Positions 14,463 through 23,014 of a DNA stretch of 24,188 bases are shown piece after piece. Location: assembly GCA_946183715.1 (NCBI GenBank), contig CAMHDB010000005.1, positions 1 through 24,188 on the forward strand, read 5' to 3'. This stretch comes from an uncultured Oscillibacter sp. (lineage in GTDB: Bacteria; Bacillota; Clostridia; Oscillospirales; Oscillospiraceae). The notes under the pieces were generated by a model. The model did no database searches and was not told the origin of the DNA. It saw only the letters and a list, made by a program, of their open reading frames with translations. The stretch's first letter is position 1; each line of letters opens with the position of its first letter. The position numbers and the translations under genes were made by a program.

Positions 14463-15773
14463 TCAATCCTGCCCGACGTTCTCCGGCTCTTCCAACTCCC
14501 CTTCGGCCTCCCTGCGCGTTTGTTCCTCCCGGTCGGCGACTTCCGTGAGCGTTTCGCCTTCGCCGCCGAGGTCGAGCGTTTTGATGATGTCCACGGGCAC
14601 CGCCAAATACATGCTGTTCCCGATTCTGTACGCGCCGGAAGTCACGCCGACGACGTGTCCGAACACGTTCAGCAGCGCCCCGCCCGAACTGCCTTGGGAA
14701 ATGTCGGCGGTATTCATGACGCACGGGAGCGTGTAGCGTTCGACTTCCCGCGCCGTCGCGCTGACGACGCCCGCGCTGACCGCCAGTCCGAGCCCGAGCG
14801 GGTTACTGAGCGTGTAGGCGATATCGCCGGGGCGCAAGTCCCTAGTGCCCACGAGTTCGAGCGTGGCAAAGCGCGGAATCTCGCGGTTGTCCAGCGTGGT
14901 GCGCGACACGCGGATGACGGCCAAGTCCATGCCGGTGTCGTACCAGAGCACCCGCGACACGAAACAGGATTCCCCGGTGACGAGCGTCGCGACGGCCCGC
15001 CGCGCGCCGTCAATGGAGTGGTAATTCGTGACGGCGATTCCGTCGGGGCTGATAAAGAATCCGCTGGCGTCGGCGAACGCGTCTTCTCCTTCGAGGCTGT
15101 CCTCGGCGTCGTAGAGCACCAGACTGAACACCGCGGACATGTGGCGGTCGGAGACCTGCCGCGCGGTCAATTCCGGATTCTTCAGGCCCAGCGCGTTGAC
15201 CGCCGGCGCCGTACAGATTCCCCGCGCCGTCAGGCGGTCTACGACGCTTTGCCCGTCGGGGTAGGCGAACAGCAGCGTATCCCGCACGGATTCGCACAGG
15301 TCGCCGAACGTGAGCAGTCCCGTATAGGCGCGGGTCGACAGCCCGACGCGCCGCGCGTACAGCGCCGCGTCCGAGGGCTCCACGCCGTCGCGTCCGAGCA
15401 TGCGCAGGAGCATGGAGAACCAGTCGTTGGCCATGACGTTTTGCGCGGGGCCGAACTCCGTCTCCGACACGCCCGCCACCCAGCCGCGGCCCACGGCGTA
15501 GCCAATCGGCGCGGCGGCGTCCTTGGGCACGTCGCGGAAGCGCGCGCTCCCCGCGTCCGCGTCGCCCGCGCCGCCGGAGAGTTTGACCAATGTGCGGACG
15601 GCGGTCATACGGTCTACGGGCGCCGACAAATCGTAGTCGGCCTCCTCGAGCAGGCCGAGGGTGATAAGCGTATCGGCGGCGCGGCGGGCCTCGCCTTCCA
15701 GCGCCCGGACACCCGGCGCAAAGTTCAGACATGTACACAGTACAAAGGCAATCGCAAGGATTCGCTTTTTCAT
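14463..15773 (-). CDS. Exported trypsin-like (S1C/HtrA-type) serine protease with N-terminal SLH domains
   Basis: A 436-residue protein. A signal peptide spans residues 1-24 (MKKRILAIAFVLCTC...). Residues about 27-128 resemble one or two S-layer-homology domains (RFRDVPKDAAAPIGYAVGRG, GVSETEFGPAQNVMANDW), which typically anchor proteins to cell-wall polymers. The protease domain (about 212-410) has a complete triad: H252 in VTNYHS, D283 in MDLAVI and S363 in QGSSGGAL. No PDZ domain follows; the tail is short and acidic (EEPENVGQD). AGGGAGG precedes the ATG. The ATG overlaps the stop of the uridine phosphorylase gene (ATGA), so translation is coupled. It probably acts at the cell surface in protein quality control or processing. 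Confidence 0.9.
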   Translation of the reverse strand: MKKRILAIAFVLCTCLNFAPGVRALEGEARRAADTLITLGLLEEADYDLSAPVDRMTAVRTLVKLSGGAGDADAGSARFRDVPKDAAAPIGYAVGRGWVAGVSETEFGPAQNVMANDWFSMLLRMLGRDGVEPSDAALYARRVGLSTRAYTGLLTFGDLCESVRDTLLFAYPDGQSVVDRLTARGICTAPAVNALGLKNPELTARQVSDRHMSAVFSLVLYDAEDSLEGEDAFADASGFFISPDGIAVTNYHSIDGARRAVATLVTGESCFVSRVLWYDTGMDLAVIRVSRTTLDNREIPRFATLELVGTRDLRPGDIAYTLSNPLGLGLAVSAGVVSATAREVERYTLPCVMNTADISQGSSGGALLNVFGHVVGVTSGAYRIGNSMYLAVPVDIIKTLDLGGEGETLTEVADREEQTRREAEGELEEPENVGQD

Positions 15774-16543
15774 AATCGGCCCTCCCTGTCGCGGACAATC
15801 AGACGTTTCAAGGCCTCGACGGCCACCCGCACGGCGGCGGAAGTGTCGGTACTCATCTTCTGGTCAAGTCCGGCGCTCTCGCGCTCCTGATTCCAAATGA
15901 CGTGGAAGCAGGCCCCGCAGCGCACGCCCAGCGCGGCGGCCACGACGTACAGCGCGGCGGTCTCCATCTCGCTGGCCTTGACGCCGAGGCGCTTCCACGC
16001 CTCCCACTTTTCACGTAATTCGTAGCTGACGGGCGAGGCGTCGGGGCTGTGCTGTCCGTAGAAGCTGTCCTTGCTCTGCACGACCCCGGCATGCACGGGT
16101 AAACCGAGGCCTCTGGCGGCGTCGACGAGGGCGTTTACGGCGTCGAGGTTCCCCACGGCGGGGAACTCCGGCGGCGCGTACTCCAGACTTGTGTGCTCGT
16201 AGCGCACGGCCCCCGTCGCGACTACGATGTCGCCGGACTGTACGCCCAAGTCGATACCGCCGCAGGTTCCGGTTCTCAGGAAGGTATCCGCGCCGCACTT
16301 GTGAAGCTCCTCCATGGCAATCGCCGCCGAGGGCCCGCCGATTCCCGTCGAACACGCCGTGACCTTCTCGCCGAGAAGATAACCTGTCCACACGCGGAAC
16401 TCCCGGTTGTACGCGACTTCCTTCGCGTCGTCGAACAGCGCCGCGATAGCGGGCACGCGTCCGGGGTCTCCGGGCAGGACACAGTAGCGGCCCACGTCGC
16501 CGGGCTTACAGTGAATGTGAAACTGCTTTTCGAGTTCTTGCAT
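15770..16543 (-). CDS. udp: Uridine phosphorylase/nucleoside phosphorylase family
   Basis: A 257-residue nucleoside phosphorylase of the uridine phosphorylase type (uridine + phosphate to uracil + ribose-1-phosphate). The start at 16543 gives the usual N-terminus (MQELEKQFHIHCKPGDVGRY); a longer frame to 16780 is Arg-rich and overlaps the upstream gene. Motifs: VLPGDPGRVPAIAALFDD (phosphate site), TGIGGPSAAIAMEEL, RTGTCGGIDLGV, VQSKDSFYGQHSP and KASEMETAALYVVAAALGV. The ribosome binding site is modest (GATGGGA). It is co-transcribed with the SLH protease by a 4-base overlap, an odd pairing. With deoD in the same window the cell appears well equipped for nucleoside salvage. Confidence 0.93.
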   Translation of the reverse strand: MQELEKQFHIHCKPGDVGRYCVLPGDPGRVPAIAALFDDAKEVAYNREFRVWTGYLLGEKVTACSTGIGGPSAAIAMEELHKCGADTFLRTGTCGGIDLGVQSGDIVVATGAVRYEHTSLEYAPPEFPAVGNLDAVNALVDAARGLGLPVHAGVVQSKDSFYGQHSPDASPVSYELREKWEAWKRLGVKASEMETAALYVVAAALGVRCGACFHVIWNQERESAGLDQKMSTDTSAAVRVAVEALKRLIVRDREGRL

Positions 16544-16599
16544 GTTATTCCCATCTTTCCAACGATTTTCGGTTTCTCTCCGCCGCCGCGGGGCGCCGC

Positions 16600-17874
16600 T
16601 CACATGTCGAGCTTTTCGAGGGCGGCCATTTTCAGGCACACGCACAGGACTTCCGCCGCCTTGCGCAGTTCTCCGATTGGAGGATATGAGGGCGCGATTC
16701 TGATGTTGCTGTCGAGGGGGTCGAGGCCGTAGGGGTACGTGGCCCCGGCGGCGGTCATGGTTACTCCGGCCTGATGGCAAAGGTGCAGGGCGCGGCGCGC
16801 CGTCCCGGGCATGGCGTCAAGCGAGATGAAGTAGCCGCCTTTCGGGTGGTTCCACGTCGCGATATCCAGCCGCCCGAGTTCGCGTTCGAGCGTCTCCTCC
16901 ACACAGCGGAATTTCGGGCGGAGGATAGCGGCGTGTTCCTTCATCAGGTCAAGCGTCCGCGCCTTACTCCGTAAGTAAAGTACGTGGCGCTGTTGATTGA
17001 CTTTATCGAAGCTGATGGCCTGTACGGACAGCAGGCGCTTCAGGTACGTCATATTCCGCTCCGAACAGGCGAAACACGACACGCCCGCGCCGGGGAGCGT
17101 AATTTTCGACGTGGAGGCAAATTCGATGACGCGCTCGGGGTTGCCGTGTTCGGCACAGATGGAAATCATGTCCGGGAACGGCACGTACTCGCCCTCGATT
17201 TCATGCACGACGTAGGCGTTGTCCCACATGAGGAGGAAGTCGGGCGCGGCGGTCTTCATCGACGCAAGGCGGTGTATGGTTTCCTCGGAGTAGATAATGC
17301 CCTGCGGGTTGGAGTATTTCGGCACGCACCACATCCCTTTTACGCTGGGGTTCCTGACCGCCGATTCCACGAAATCCATATCGGGGCCGTTGCGCGTCAT
17401 GGGCACGGCAATCATCTCGAAGCCGAAGTCCTCGGTAATCCGGAAATGGCGGTCGTAGCCGGGCACCGGGCAGAGCCAGCGGAGCATGCCCTCCTTGAAC
17501 CACGGGCCGGAACTGTTCAACAGTCCGTGGGTGTAGCCCTTGGAGATGGTGTCGTACATGAGTTGCAAGCTAGCGTTGCCGCCGACAAAGACCTGCTCGG
17601 GCTTGCAGTCGAGGATATCGGCAAAGAGGCGGCGCGCGGCGGGCAGTCCGGCCAGTTCGCCGTAGTTGCGCACGTCCTCCCCGTCGGACAGGTACTCGTC
17701 ATGCTCCAGCATGCGGAAGAAAATCCCGCTGACTACGTCGAGCTGTTCCTTTCCGGGCTTGCCCCGCGCCATGTTCAATTTGAGGCCGCTGTTGCGGAAA
17801 CGCGTCCAGCGTTCATGTAAGGCGTCGTACTCCCGCTCCCGCTCGGCGTGCGTGAGAAGATTGTACGCTTTCAT
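16600..17874 (-). CDS. Class I PLP aminotransferase, aspartate aminotransferase-like (subgroup Ic)
   Basis: A protein of about 424 residues. The PLP lysine lies in EFASTSKITLPGAGVS; other family features are LKLNMARGKPGKEQLD near the N-terminus, NYGELAGLPAARRLFADIL, VGGNASLQLMYDT, CVPKYSNPQGIIYS, MWDNAYVVHEIEG and RIAPSYPP with the substrate-carboxylate Arg. This matches the Firmicutes/actinobacterial 'AspAT Ic' family. The ATG at 17874 (MKAYNLLTHAERE) fits family length and has GGGG 6-7 bases upstream; in-frame ATGs at 17889, 17898 and 17901 are alternatives, the last two sitting directly on AAAGG. It transaminates aspartate/2-oxoglutarate by family; the exact substrate is not proven. A promoter is at 17927-17955. 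Confidence 0.9.
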   Translation of the reverse strand: MKAYNLLTHAEREREYDALHERWTRFRNSGLKLNMARGKPGKEQLDVVSGIFFRMLEHDEYLSDGEDVRNYGELAGLPAARRLFADILDCKPEQVFVGGNASLQLMYDTISKGYTHGLLNSSGPWFKEGMLRWLCPVPGYDRHFRITEDFGFEMIAVPMTRNGPDMDFVESAVRNPSVKGMWCVPKYSNPQGIIYSEETIHRLASMKTAAPDFLLMWDNAYVVHEIEGEYVPFPDMISICAEHGNPERVIEFASTSKITLPGAGVSCFACSERNMTYLKRLLSVQAISFDKVNQQRHVLYLRSKARTLDLMKEHAAILRPKFRCVEETLERELGRLDIATWNHPKGGYFISLDAMPGTARRALHLCHQAGVTMTAAGATYPYGLDPLDSNIRIAPSYPPIGELRKAAEVLCVCLKMAALEKLDM

Positions 17875-17926
17875 GTTCAACCCCGTCATACCTGTCATCA
17901 TCCTTTCAACGCAGACTTCAAGGTAT

Positions 17927-17955
17927 AGTATACCCTACTTTCCCGCTGACTGCAA
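17927..17955 (-). promoter_or_regulatory. Promoter of the aminotransferase gene
   Basis: On the minus strand TTGCAG (17950-17955), 17 bases, TATACT (17927-17932). The -10 lies within a 13-base palindrome GGTATAGTATACC (17922-17934), which may be an operator. Confidence 0.65.
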
Positions 17956-18136
17956 TCGTTATTTTGTACGGCGCGAGCGCCGGAATGCCCCGGGAAATCC
18001 GTAAAACCGCCCCCTCTTCCGTTGGCAAGGCCCGCCGTGCGGGGCGCGGAGGGGCACCCCGTTCACGCGTGGCAACGGAGGCAGTCCGCCGCCGCGATTC
18101 TACACATACGGTATAGTAACATTTCACAAAAGGAGC
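17956..18136. other. Intergenic control region between aminotransferase and galK; folded GC-rich segment
   Basis: No open frame of note. CCCCTC at about 18010 can pair with GAGGGG at about 18050, enclosing a smaller GCCCGC/GCGGGGC hairpin; CCGTTG (about 18019) can also pair with CAACGG (18073-18078). TATAGTA occurs at 17924, 18112 and 18155. CGCGTGGCAA occurs at 18066-18075 and again inside the galK promoter. The folding is a hand reading and no known RNA class was recognised. Confidence 0.4.
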
Positions 18137-18165
18137 TTGAAACCGCGTGGCAAATATAGTAAACT
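18137..18165 (+). promoter_or_regulatory. Promoter of the galK-galE-galT operon
   Basis: TTGAAA (18137-18142), 17 bases, TAAACT (18160-18165). The spacer holds CGCGTGGCAA (18144-18153). TTGAAACCGCGTGGCAA around the -35 has the look of a LacI/CcpA-type operator with a central CG but is a poor match to the CRE consensus. Confidence 0.65.
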
Positions 18166-18195
18166 ATCGGAAATGCCATAACTTGAGGTGATGTT

Positions 18196-19473
18196 ATGCG
18201 TTCCTGTGAAACCCTGTTCCAAGACCTGCAAAACGGCGAGTTCGACGGGGCGCTCGGGGGCCTCTACGGCGACCCCGACGCCGCGCGCGAACGGGCAACG
18301 CGTCTGATGGAGCTGTTCCAGACGTATTTCGAGCCGCAACAGGGCGCGGCGCTGTTCAGCGGCCCGGGCCGGACGGAAATCGGCGGCAACCACACCGACC
18401 ACCAGCACGGGCACGTCCTCTGCGGGAGCGTCGACATGGACATGCTCGCCTGCGCCGGGCCGAACGAAAAGAACGTGATTCACGTCTTTTCGGAGGGCTA
18501 CCCGGCTCTGCTCGTCGACTTGGGCGACTTGCAACCCGTCGAAAACGAGAAGGGCACTTCCGCCGCGCTCGTGCGGGGCGTCGCGGCGAAAATCCGGGAA
18601 TTGGGCTACGAGGTCAAGGGCTTCAACGCCTTTGTGACTTCTAACGTACTCTCCGGCTCCGGGTTGTCCTCCTCCGCCGCCTACGAGGCCCTCATCGGCA
18701 ACATCATCAACCATTTCTTCTGCGACGGCAAGCTCGACGCCGTGGAAATCGCGAAAATCGGGCAGTACGCCGAGAACGTCTACTTCGGCAAGCCCTGCGG
18801 CCTCATGGACCAGATGGGCGCGTCCGTCGGCGGCTGTATCGCCATCGACTTCCATGACCCGGCGTCGCCCGTCGTGCGGAAAGTCCACTACGATTTCGCC
18901 AAGTCCGGGCACGCGCTGTGTATCGTCGACACGGCGTCCTCCCACGCCGACTTAACCGACGACTACGCCGCGATTCCGAACGAGATGGGCGCCGTCGCGG
19001 CGTATTTCGGGAAGCGATTCCTGCGCGACGTACACGAGGCCGACTTCCGCGCCGCGATTCCGGCAGTCCGGGAGAAGTGCGGCGACCGCGCCGTACTCCG
19101 CGCCCTGCACTACTACGACGACGACCGCCGCGCCATTGCGGAGGCCGACGCCCTCGACGACGGCGACTTTACGCGCTTCCTGTCGCTCGTCAACGCGTCG
19201 GGGCTGTCGTCCGAACTCGCGTTGCAAAACGCGTGGTCTCCGTCGAACCCGGCCCAACAGGCGATTCCGTTGACGCTCGCGCGCGGGCGCGAACTCCTCG
19301 ACGGCTCCGGGGCCATTCGCGTACACGGCGGCGGCTTCGCGGGTACCATACAGGCCTTTGTGCCGCTGGAAAAGCTGGACGCCTTCCGTACAGGCATGGA
19401 GGCGCTGTGCGGGGAGGGCCGCTGTCACGTCACGCGGATTCGCCCCGAGGGCGGCTGTCTCGTGGCGGAGTAA
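18196..19473 (+). CDS. galK: Galactokinase
   Basis: A 425-residue GHMP-family galactokinase (galactose + ATP to galactose-1-phosphate), somewhat longer than the E. coli enzyme (382) because of an N-terminal extension. Signature motifs: GRTEIGGNHTDHQHGHVLCG (galactokinase signature), SGSGLSSSAAYEALIGN (ATP-binding GHMP loop), GLMDQMGASVGG and C-terminal VHGGGFAGTIQAFVP. The ATG is preceded by GAGGTGA at ideal spacing and by a promoter at 18137-18165. It is the first gene of a full Leloir operon; galE follows after 93 bases and galT 9 bases after galE. Confidence 0.97.
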   Translation: MRSCETLFQDLQNGEFDGALGGLYGDPDAARERATRLMELFQTYFEPQQGAALFSGPGRTEIGGNHTDHQHGHVLCGSVDMDMLACAGPNEKNVIHVFSEGYPALLVDLGDLQPVENEKGTSAALVRGVAAKIRELGYEVKGFNAFVTSNVLSGSGLSSSAAYEALIGNIINHFFCDGKLDAVEIAKIGQYAENVYFGKPCGLMDQMGASVGGCIAIDFHDPASPVVRKVHYDFAKSGHALCIVDTASSHADLTDDYAAIPNEMGAVAAYFGKRFLRDVHEADFRAAIPAVREKCGDRAVLRALHYYDDDRRAIAEADALDDGDFTRFLSLVNASGLSSELALQNAWSPSNPAQQAIPLTLARGRELLDGSGAIRVHGGGFAGTIQAFVPLEKLDAFRTGMEALCGEGRCHVTRIRPEGGCLVAE

Positions 19474-19566
19474 GCAACCGTATAAAACGCTTTGCGGTGC
19501 CCGGTGTCCGCAATAGCTGGGAATCCGGGTAATTTGTTAAGGGCAATCGGGAAAGGAGTTTTCATT

Positions 19567-20553
19567 ATGGCGATTCTTGTACTGGGCGGGGCGGGCTATA
19601 TCGGCTCCCACGCGGTTTCGGCGCTCGTCGACGCCGGACGCGACGTGGTCGTCGTCGACAACCTGCTGACCGGCTTCCGCGCGGCGGTACGCCCCGAGGC
19701 GCGCTTCTATCAGGTCGACATTCGCAATAAGGAAGATGTCGACGCGATTTTCGAGAAGGAACAGATTGAAGGCGTCATTCATTTCGCGGCCTGCTCTCTG
19801 GTCGGGGAGTCCATGACGAACCCGCTCAAATACTACGACAACAACGTCGGCGGCGCGACTTCCCTGCTGAAGTCGATGGTTGAGCACGGCGTCGACAAGA
19901 TTGTGTTCTCGTCGACTGCGGCCACCTACGGAGAACCCGAGCGCGTGCCGATTATGGAGACCGACAAGACCTCCCCCACGAACTGCTACGGCGAAACGAA
20001 ACTCGCTATGGAGAAGGAAATGTACTGGACTGGCGTCGCGCACGGCCTGCGCTACGTCGCCCTGCGCTATTTCAACGCCTGCGGCGCGCACCCGTCCGGG
20101 GAAATCGGGGAGGCCCATAACCCCGAAACACACCTGATTCCCCTGATTCTGCAAGTCCCCAACGGCAAGCGCGACAAAATCTCCGTCTACGGCGACGACT
20201 ACCCCACCCGCGACGGTACCTGTGTCCGCGACTATATCCACGTCTGCGACCTCGCCGACGCGCATATTTTAGCGATGGATTACCTGATTAAGGGCGGCAA
20301 GAGCGACGTATTCAACCTCGGCAACGGAATCGGCTTTACAGTGCAGGAAGTGATTGACGTGGCGCGCAAAGTCACGGGCCACCCCATTCCGGCGGAAATC
20401 GTGCCGCGCCGCGCCGGAGACCCCGCGCAACTCGTCGCCTCCTCCGACAAGGCCAAATCCGTACTCGGCTGGAACCCCACCCGCGCCGATTTGGAGTTGA
20501 TTGTGTCCTCGGCGTGGAAGTGGCACAAGAGCCACCCCAACGGCTATAACTGA
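19567..20553 (+). CDS. galE: UDP-glucose 4-epimerase
   Basis: A 328-residue short-chain-dehydrogenase-type epimerase interconverting UDP-galactose and UDP-glucose with bound NAD. The NAD-binding GGAGYIGSH is at residues 7-15, active-site SSTAATYG precedes the YxxxK pair in NCYGETKLAME, and the substrate-binding DYPTRDGTCVRDYIHVCDLA block is intact. The ATG at 19567 is supported by AAAGGAG just upstream; a longer frame to 19492 adds non-family sequence. It is the middle gene of galKET. Its product also supplies UDP-galactose for envelope polysaccharides. Confidence 0.97.
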   Translation: MAILVLGGAGYIGSHAVSALVDAGRDVVVVDNLLTGFRAAVRPEARFYQVDIRNKEDVDAIFEKEQIEGVIHFAACSLVGESMTNPLKYYDNNVGGATSLLKSMVEHGVDKIVFSSTAATYGEPERVPIMETDKTSPTNCYGETKLAMEKEMYWTGVAHGLRYVALRYFNACGAHPSGEIGEAHNPETHLIPLILQVPNGKRDKISVYGDDYPTRDGTCVRDYIHVCDLADAHILAMDYLIKGGKSDVFNLGNGIGFTVQEVIDVARKVTGHPIPAEIVPRRAGDPAQLVASSDKAKSVLGWNPTRADLELIVSSAWKWHKSHPNGYN

Positions 20554-20562
20554 GGTGTTACT

Positions 20563-22092
20563 ATGTACGAGGCTGTTTCGCAACTGATTTCCTACGCCCT
20601 GCAAACGGGGCTGATTGAAGAAAGCGAGCGCGTCTGGGCGTTCAATACGATTCTGGACGCGCTGAAACTCGACGCCGCCGCGCCCCCGGAGAATCCCGAA
20701 CCGATACCCGCTTTGCCGTCGGACAGCGCCGGACGCCCCAAGGCCGACGCGTTGGCGGGCGTCCTCGACAAGCTCCTCGACGACGCTTACAGCAGGGGCG
20801 TACTGAAAGGCAACTCCGCCGACTACCGCGACTTGCTCGATACGGAAATCATGGGCCGTCTGACGCCGCGCCCCGCGCAAGTGATTGCGCAGTTCAAGGG
20901 GCTTTACAGGCAGTCGCCCAAGGCCGCCACCGACTGGTATTACCGTTTCAGTCAGGACACCAACTATATCCGCCGCGACCGTATCGCGAAAGATATACAG
21001 TGGAAAGCGCCGACGGAGTACGGAGACCTTGATATTACGATTAACCTGTCAAAGCCGGAGAAGGACCCGAAAGCGATTGCCGCCGCGCGGAATCTCCCGG
21101 CGTCGAACTACCCGCGCTGTCTGCTCTGCGCCGAGAACGAGGGCTACGCCGGACGCCTCAATCACCCCGCCCGGCAGAATCACCGCCTGATTCCCATCAC
21201 CATCCACGGCGCGCAGTGGTTTCTACAGTATTCGCCCTACGTCTACTACAACGAACACTGTATCTGTCTGAACCGGCAACACGTCCCGATGAAGATTGAC
21301 CGGGCCTGTTTCGGGAAGCTGTTGGACTTCGTGCGGCAGTTCCCGCACTACTTCGTAGGCTCCAACGCCGATTTGCCGATTGTCGGCGGTTCGATTCTCG
21401 CCCACGACCATTTCCAAGGCGGGCGGTATACGTTCGCTATGGAGCGCGCGCCCGTCGAGACCCCGTACACGTTCCCGGGCTACGGGGACGTGAAAGCGGG
21501 TATCGTCAAATGGCCGATGTCGGTGGTACGCCTGACCTGCGCTGACGCCGAACGCCTGATTGCACTGGCCGACACCATCCTGACGGCGTGGCGCGCCTAC
21601 TCCGACCCCGACTCCGTGATTTACGCCGAGACCGACGGCGAGCCGCACAATACGATTACGCCCATTGCGCGGCGGCGCGGGAGCGACTACGAACTCGACC
21701 TCGTACTCCGCAACAACCTGACGACGCCGGAACACCCGTTAGGGCTGTACCACCCCCACGCCGAACTGCACCACATCAAAAAGGAGAATATCGGCCTGAT
21801 AGAAGTCATGGGGCTTGCGGTACTCCCGGCGCGGCTGAAAGACGAACTTTCGGCGGTGGCGGACTGCCTCGTGAACGGCGGCGACTTACGCGCCGACGAG
21901 CGTACCGCCAAGCACGCCGACTGGGCCGACGGATTCCGTCAGAAGTACGCGTTCACGCCGGAGAACGCCACGGAGATTGTACGCAAAGAGACGGGTATCG
22001 TATTCGCGAAGGTACTCGAACACGCGGGAGTATACCGCCGCGACGAGGCCGGAAAGGCCGCCTTCCTGCGCTTCCTCGACACCGTGAAGTAA
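20563..22092 (+). CDS. galT: UDP-glucose--hexose-1-phosphate uridylyltransferase, class II
   Basis: A 509-residue Firmicutes-type (class II) GalT, which exchanges UMP between UDP-glucose and galactose-1-phosphate. It is longer than and distinct from the E. coli class I enzyme. Features: an N-terminal helical part (MYEAVSQLISYALQTGLIE), FSQDTNYIRRDRIAKD, the nucleotide region PRCLLCAENEGYAGRLNHPARQ, the His-triad-like GGSILAHDHFQGG with the presumed catalytic His, HNTITPIARRRG, and HPHAELHHIKKENIGLIEVMG. The ATG lies 9 bases after galE with GAGGTG across the galE stop, indicating coupled expression. A terminator follows directly. Confidence 0.96.
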   Translation: MYEAVSQLISYALQTGLIEESERVWAFNTILDALKLDAAAPPENPEPIPALPSDSAGRPKADALAGVLDKLLDDAYSRGVLKGNSADYRDLLDTEIMGRLTPRPAQVIAQFKGLYRQSPKAATDWYYRFSQDTNYIRRDRIAKDIQWKAPTEYGDLDITINLSKPEKDPKAIAAARNLPASNYPRCLLCAENEGYAGRLNHPARQNHRLIPITIHGAQWFLQYSPYVYYNEHCICLNRQHVPMKIDRACFGKLLDFVRQFPHYFVGSNADLPIVGGSILAHDHFQGGRYTFAMERAPVETPYTFPGYGDVKAGIVKWPMSVVRLTCADAERLIALADTILTAWRAYSDPDSVIYAETDGEPHNTITPIARRRGSDYELDLVLRNNLTTPEHPLGLYHPHAELHHIKKENIGLIEVMGLAVLPARLKDELSAVADCLVNGGDLRADERTAKHADWADGFRQKYAFTPENATEIVRKETGIVFAKVLEHAGVYRRDEAGKAAFLRFLDTVK

Positions 22093-22098
22093 TAAAAG

Positions 22099-22126
22099 GC
22101 GCGGCCCCCGTTTCCGGAGGCCGCGC
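22099..22126 (+). terminator. Terminator of the gal operon
   Basis: GCGCGGCC (22099-22106) pairs with GGCCGCGC (22119-22126) around a short loop, followed by only TTGCTGT, so the T-run is weak. AAAA precedes it, so it may also work on the minus strand for the convergent gene. Confidence 0.65.
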
Positions 22127-22175
22127 TTGCTGTCAGTATAGTCTAAGGCACACGGAAAATAAACCGTTCTGGTAA

Positions 22176-22772
22176 TTACCATCCGTTTTCCCTGAGATTA
22201 TCCTGCCGCATCCATCCCATTTTGTAAGTGCCGCGCGCAGAACCGACGGTAACGCGATAAATCACTTGAACGTAGTTCCCGCTTTGCGTCCCATCCAATA
22301 CCCAAATCCAATAGTATTCGTCTCCGCCGTAAATTTCTCCCATCTTACCGCTACCCGGACGCTTATATACTGTATAAGTTTCGTCCATAAGAAGCGGCAT
22401 ATTCCGATAGCATGAATTAAGCGTCTGGCTATTGTTTACAAACACATTTGCAGGAAACCACGCTGTATACGTACCACCGGCTGACAAACGGTAACGAACT
22501 CTCACAGAAGTCTTACCAATTTCCAGAATTTCGCATGAGTCGTTATCCTGCGTAAGACAATGCTTGCCGTCTCGCTGTGTGAGAGCTGAATCCTTATAAG
22601 CGGGAACGCTTTTGCCATTGTTTTTCAGCGTGTACGTCGTAATATAGGATGTCGTAGAGACCGGCGGCTTAGTATAATAGCACGTTTTAGCCGAAGCCGG
22701 AATTGCAAGCATAGACGCCAGCAGAACGACAACGAACATTACAGACAGACTGCGTTTCAGAGCTTTTTTCAT
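22176..22772 (-). CDS. Secreted protein with two SH3-like repeats, low GC
   Basis: A 198-residue protein. The ATG at 22772 is chosen because AAAGGAGG precedes it and it starts a clear signal peptide (MKKALKRSLSVMFVV, cleavage near IPASA-KT). The mature part has two SH3b-like beta units: about residues 40-100 (SVPAYKDSALTQ, CEILEIGKTSVRVRYRL, AWFPANVFV) and about 120-195 (YTVYKRPGSGKMGEIYGG, YVQVIYRV, KMGWMRQDNL). Such domains often bind cell-wall peptides. No catalytic domain is attached. Base composition is clearly lower in GC (about 45% in a sampled 60-base line) than in neighbours, with more A/T-ending codons, which suggests a different history or acquisition. It is convergent with galT. 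Confidence 0.8.
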   Translation of the reverse strand: MKKALKRSLSVMFVVVLLASMLAIPASAKTCYYTKPPVSTTSYITTYTLKNNGKSVPAYKDSALTQRDGKHCLTQDNDSCEILEIGKTSVRVRYRLSAGGTYTAWFPANVFVNNSQTLNSCYRNMPLLMDETYTVYKRPGSGKMGEIYGGDEYYWIWVLDGTQSGNYVQVIYRVTVGSARGTYKMGWMRQDNLRENGW

Positions 22773-22979
22773 CGGTTGTTTATCCTCCTTTCCGGTCAAA
22801 ATCCTGTACGTACATCCAATGCCTGTTTCCTCCGACTGTCTAACAGTTCTCCACGCCGCAAGGGGCGCGCACCCTTACGGGGAAGTCCCGCCGAAACAAA
22901 ATAGGCAGTGCCGAGCGTGAACTCAACACCGCCTGATAAAATACAAGCCTGTACACAACGATTCCACACCCATTTCCCC
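22773..22979. other. Long upstream region of the secreted-protein gene
   Basis: No open frame. On the minus strand a 9-bp hairpin with one G-U pair (22856-22864 with 22872-22880) could fold in the leader. No confident promoter for the secreted-protein gene was found. ACTCAACAC (22921-22929) is an inverted copy of GTGTTGAGT in the small-RNA candidate. Confidence 0.4.
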
Positions 22980-23008
22980 TTGTAAATTTCAGGAAAAACG
23001 GGTATACT
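22980..23008 (+). promoter_or_regulatory. Promoter of the small-RNA candidate
   Basis: TTGTAA (22980-22985), exactly 17 bases, TATACT (23003-23008). The expected start is at about 23015, which is the first base of the closing stem described for the RNA. Confidence 0.72.
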
Positions 23009-23014
23009 ACGCCT

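Noticed and set aside
14448..15890. Plus-strand frame of about 480 codons opposite the protease gene
   Set aside because: Arg/Val-rich shadow; the minus strand has a signal peptide, SLH-like motifs and an intact serine-protease triad.
18137..18153. Catabolite-responsive element (CcpA cre) at galK
   Set aside because: The first half fits TGWAANCG but the second half has several mismatches; kept only as a generic operator-like sequence.
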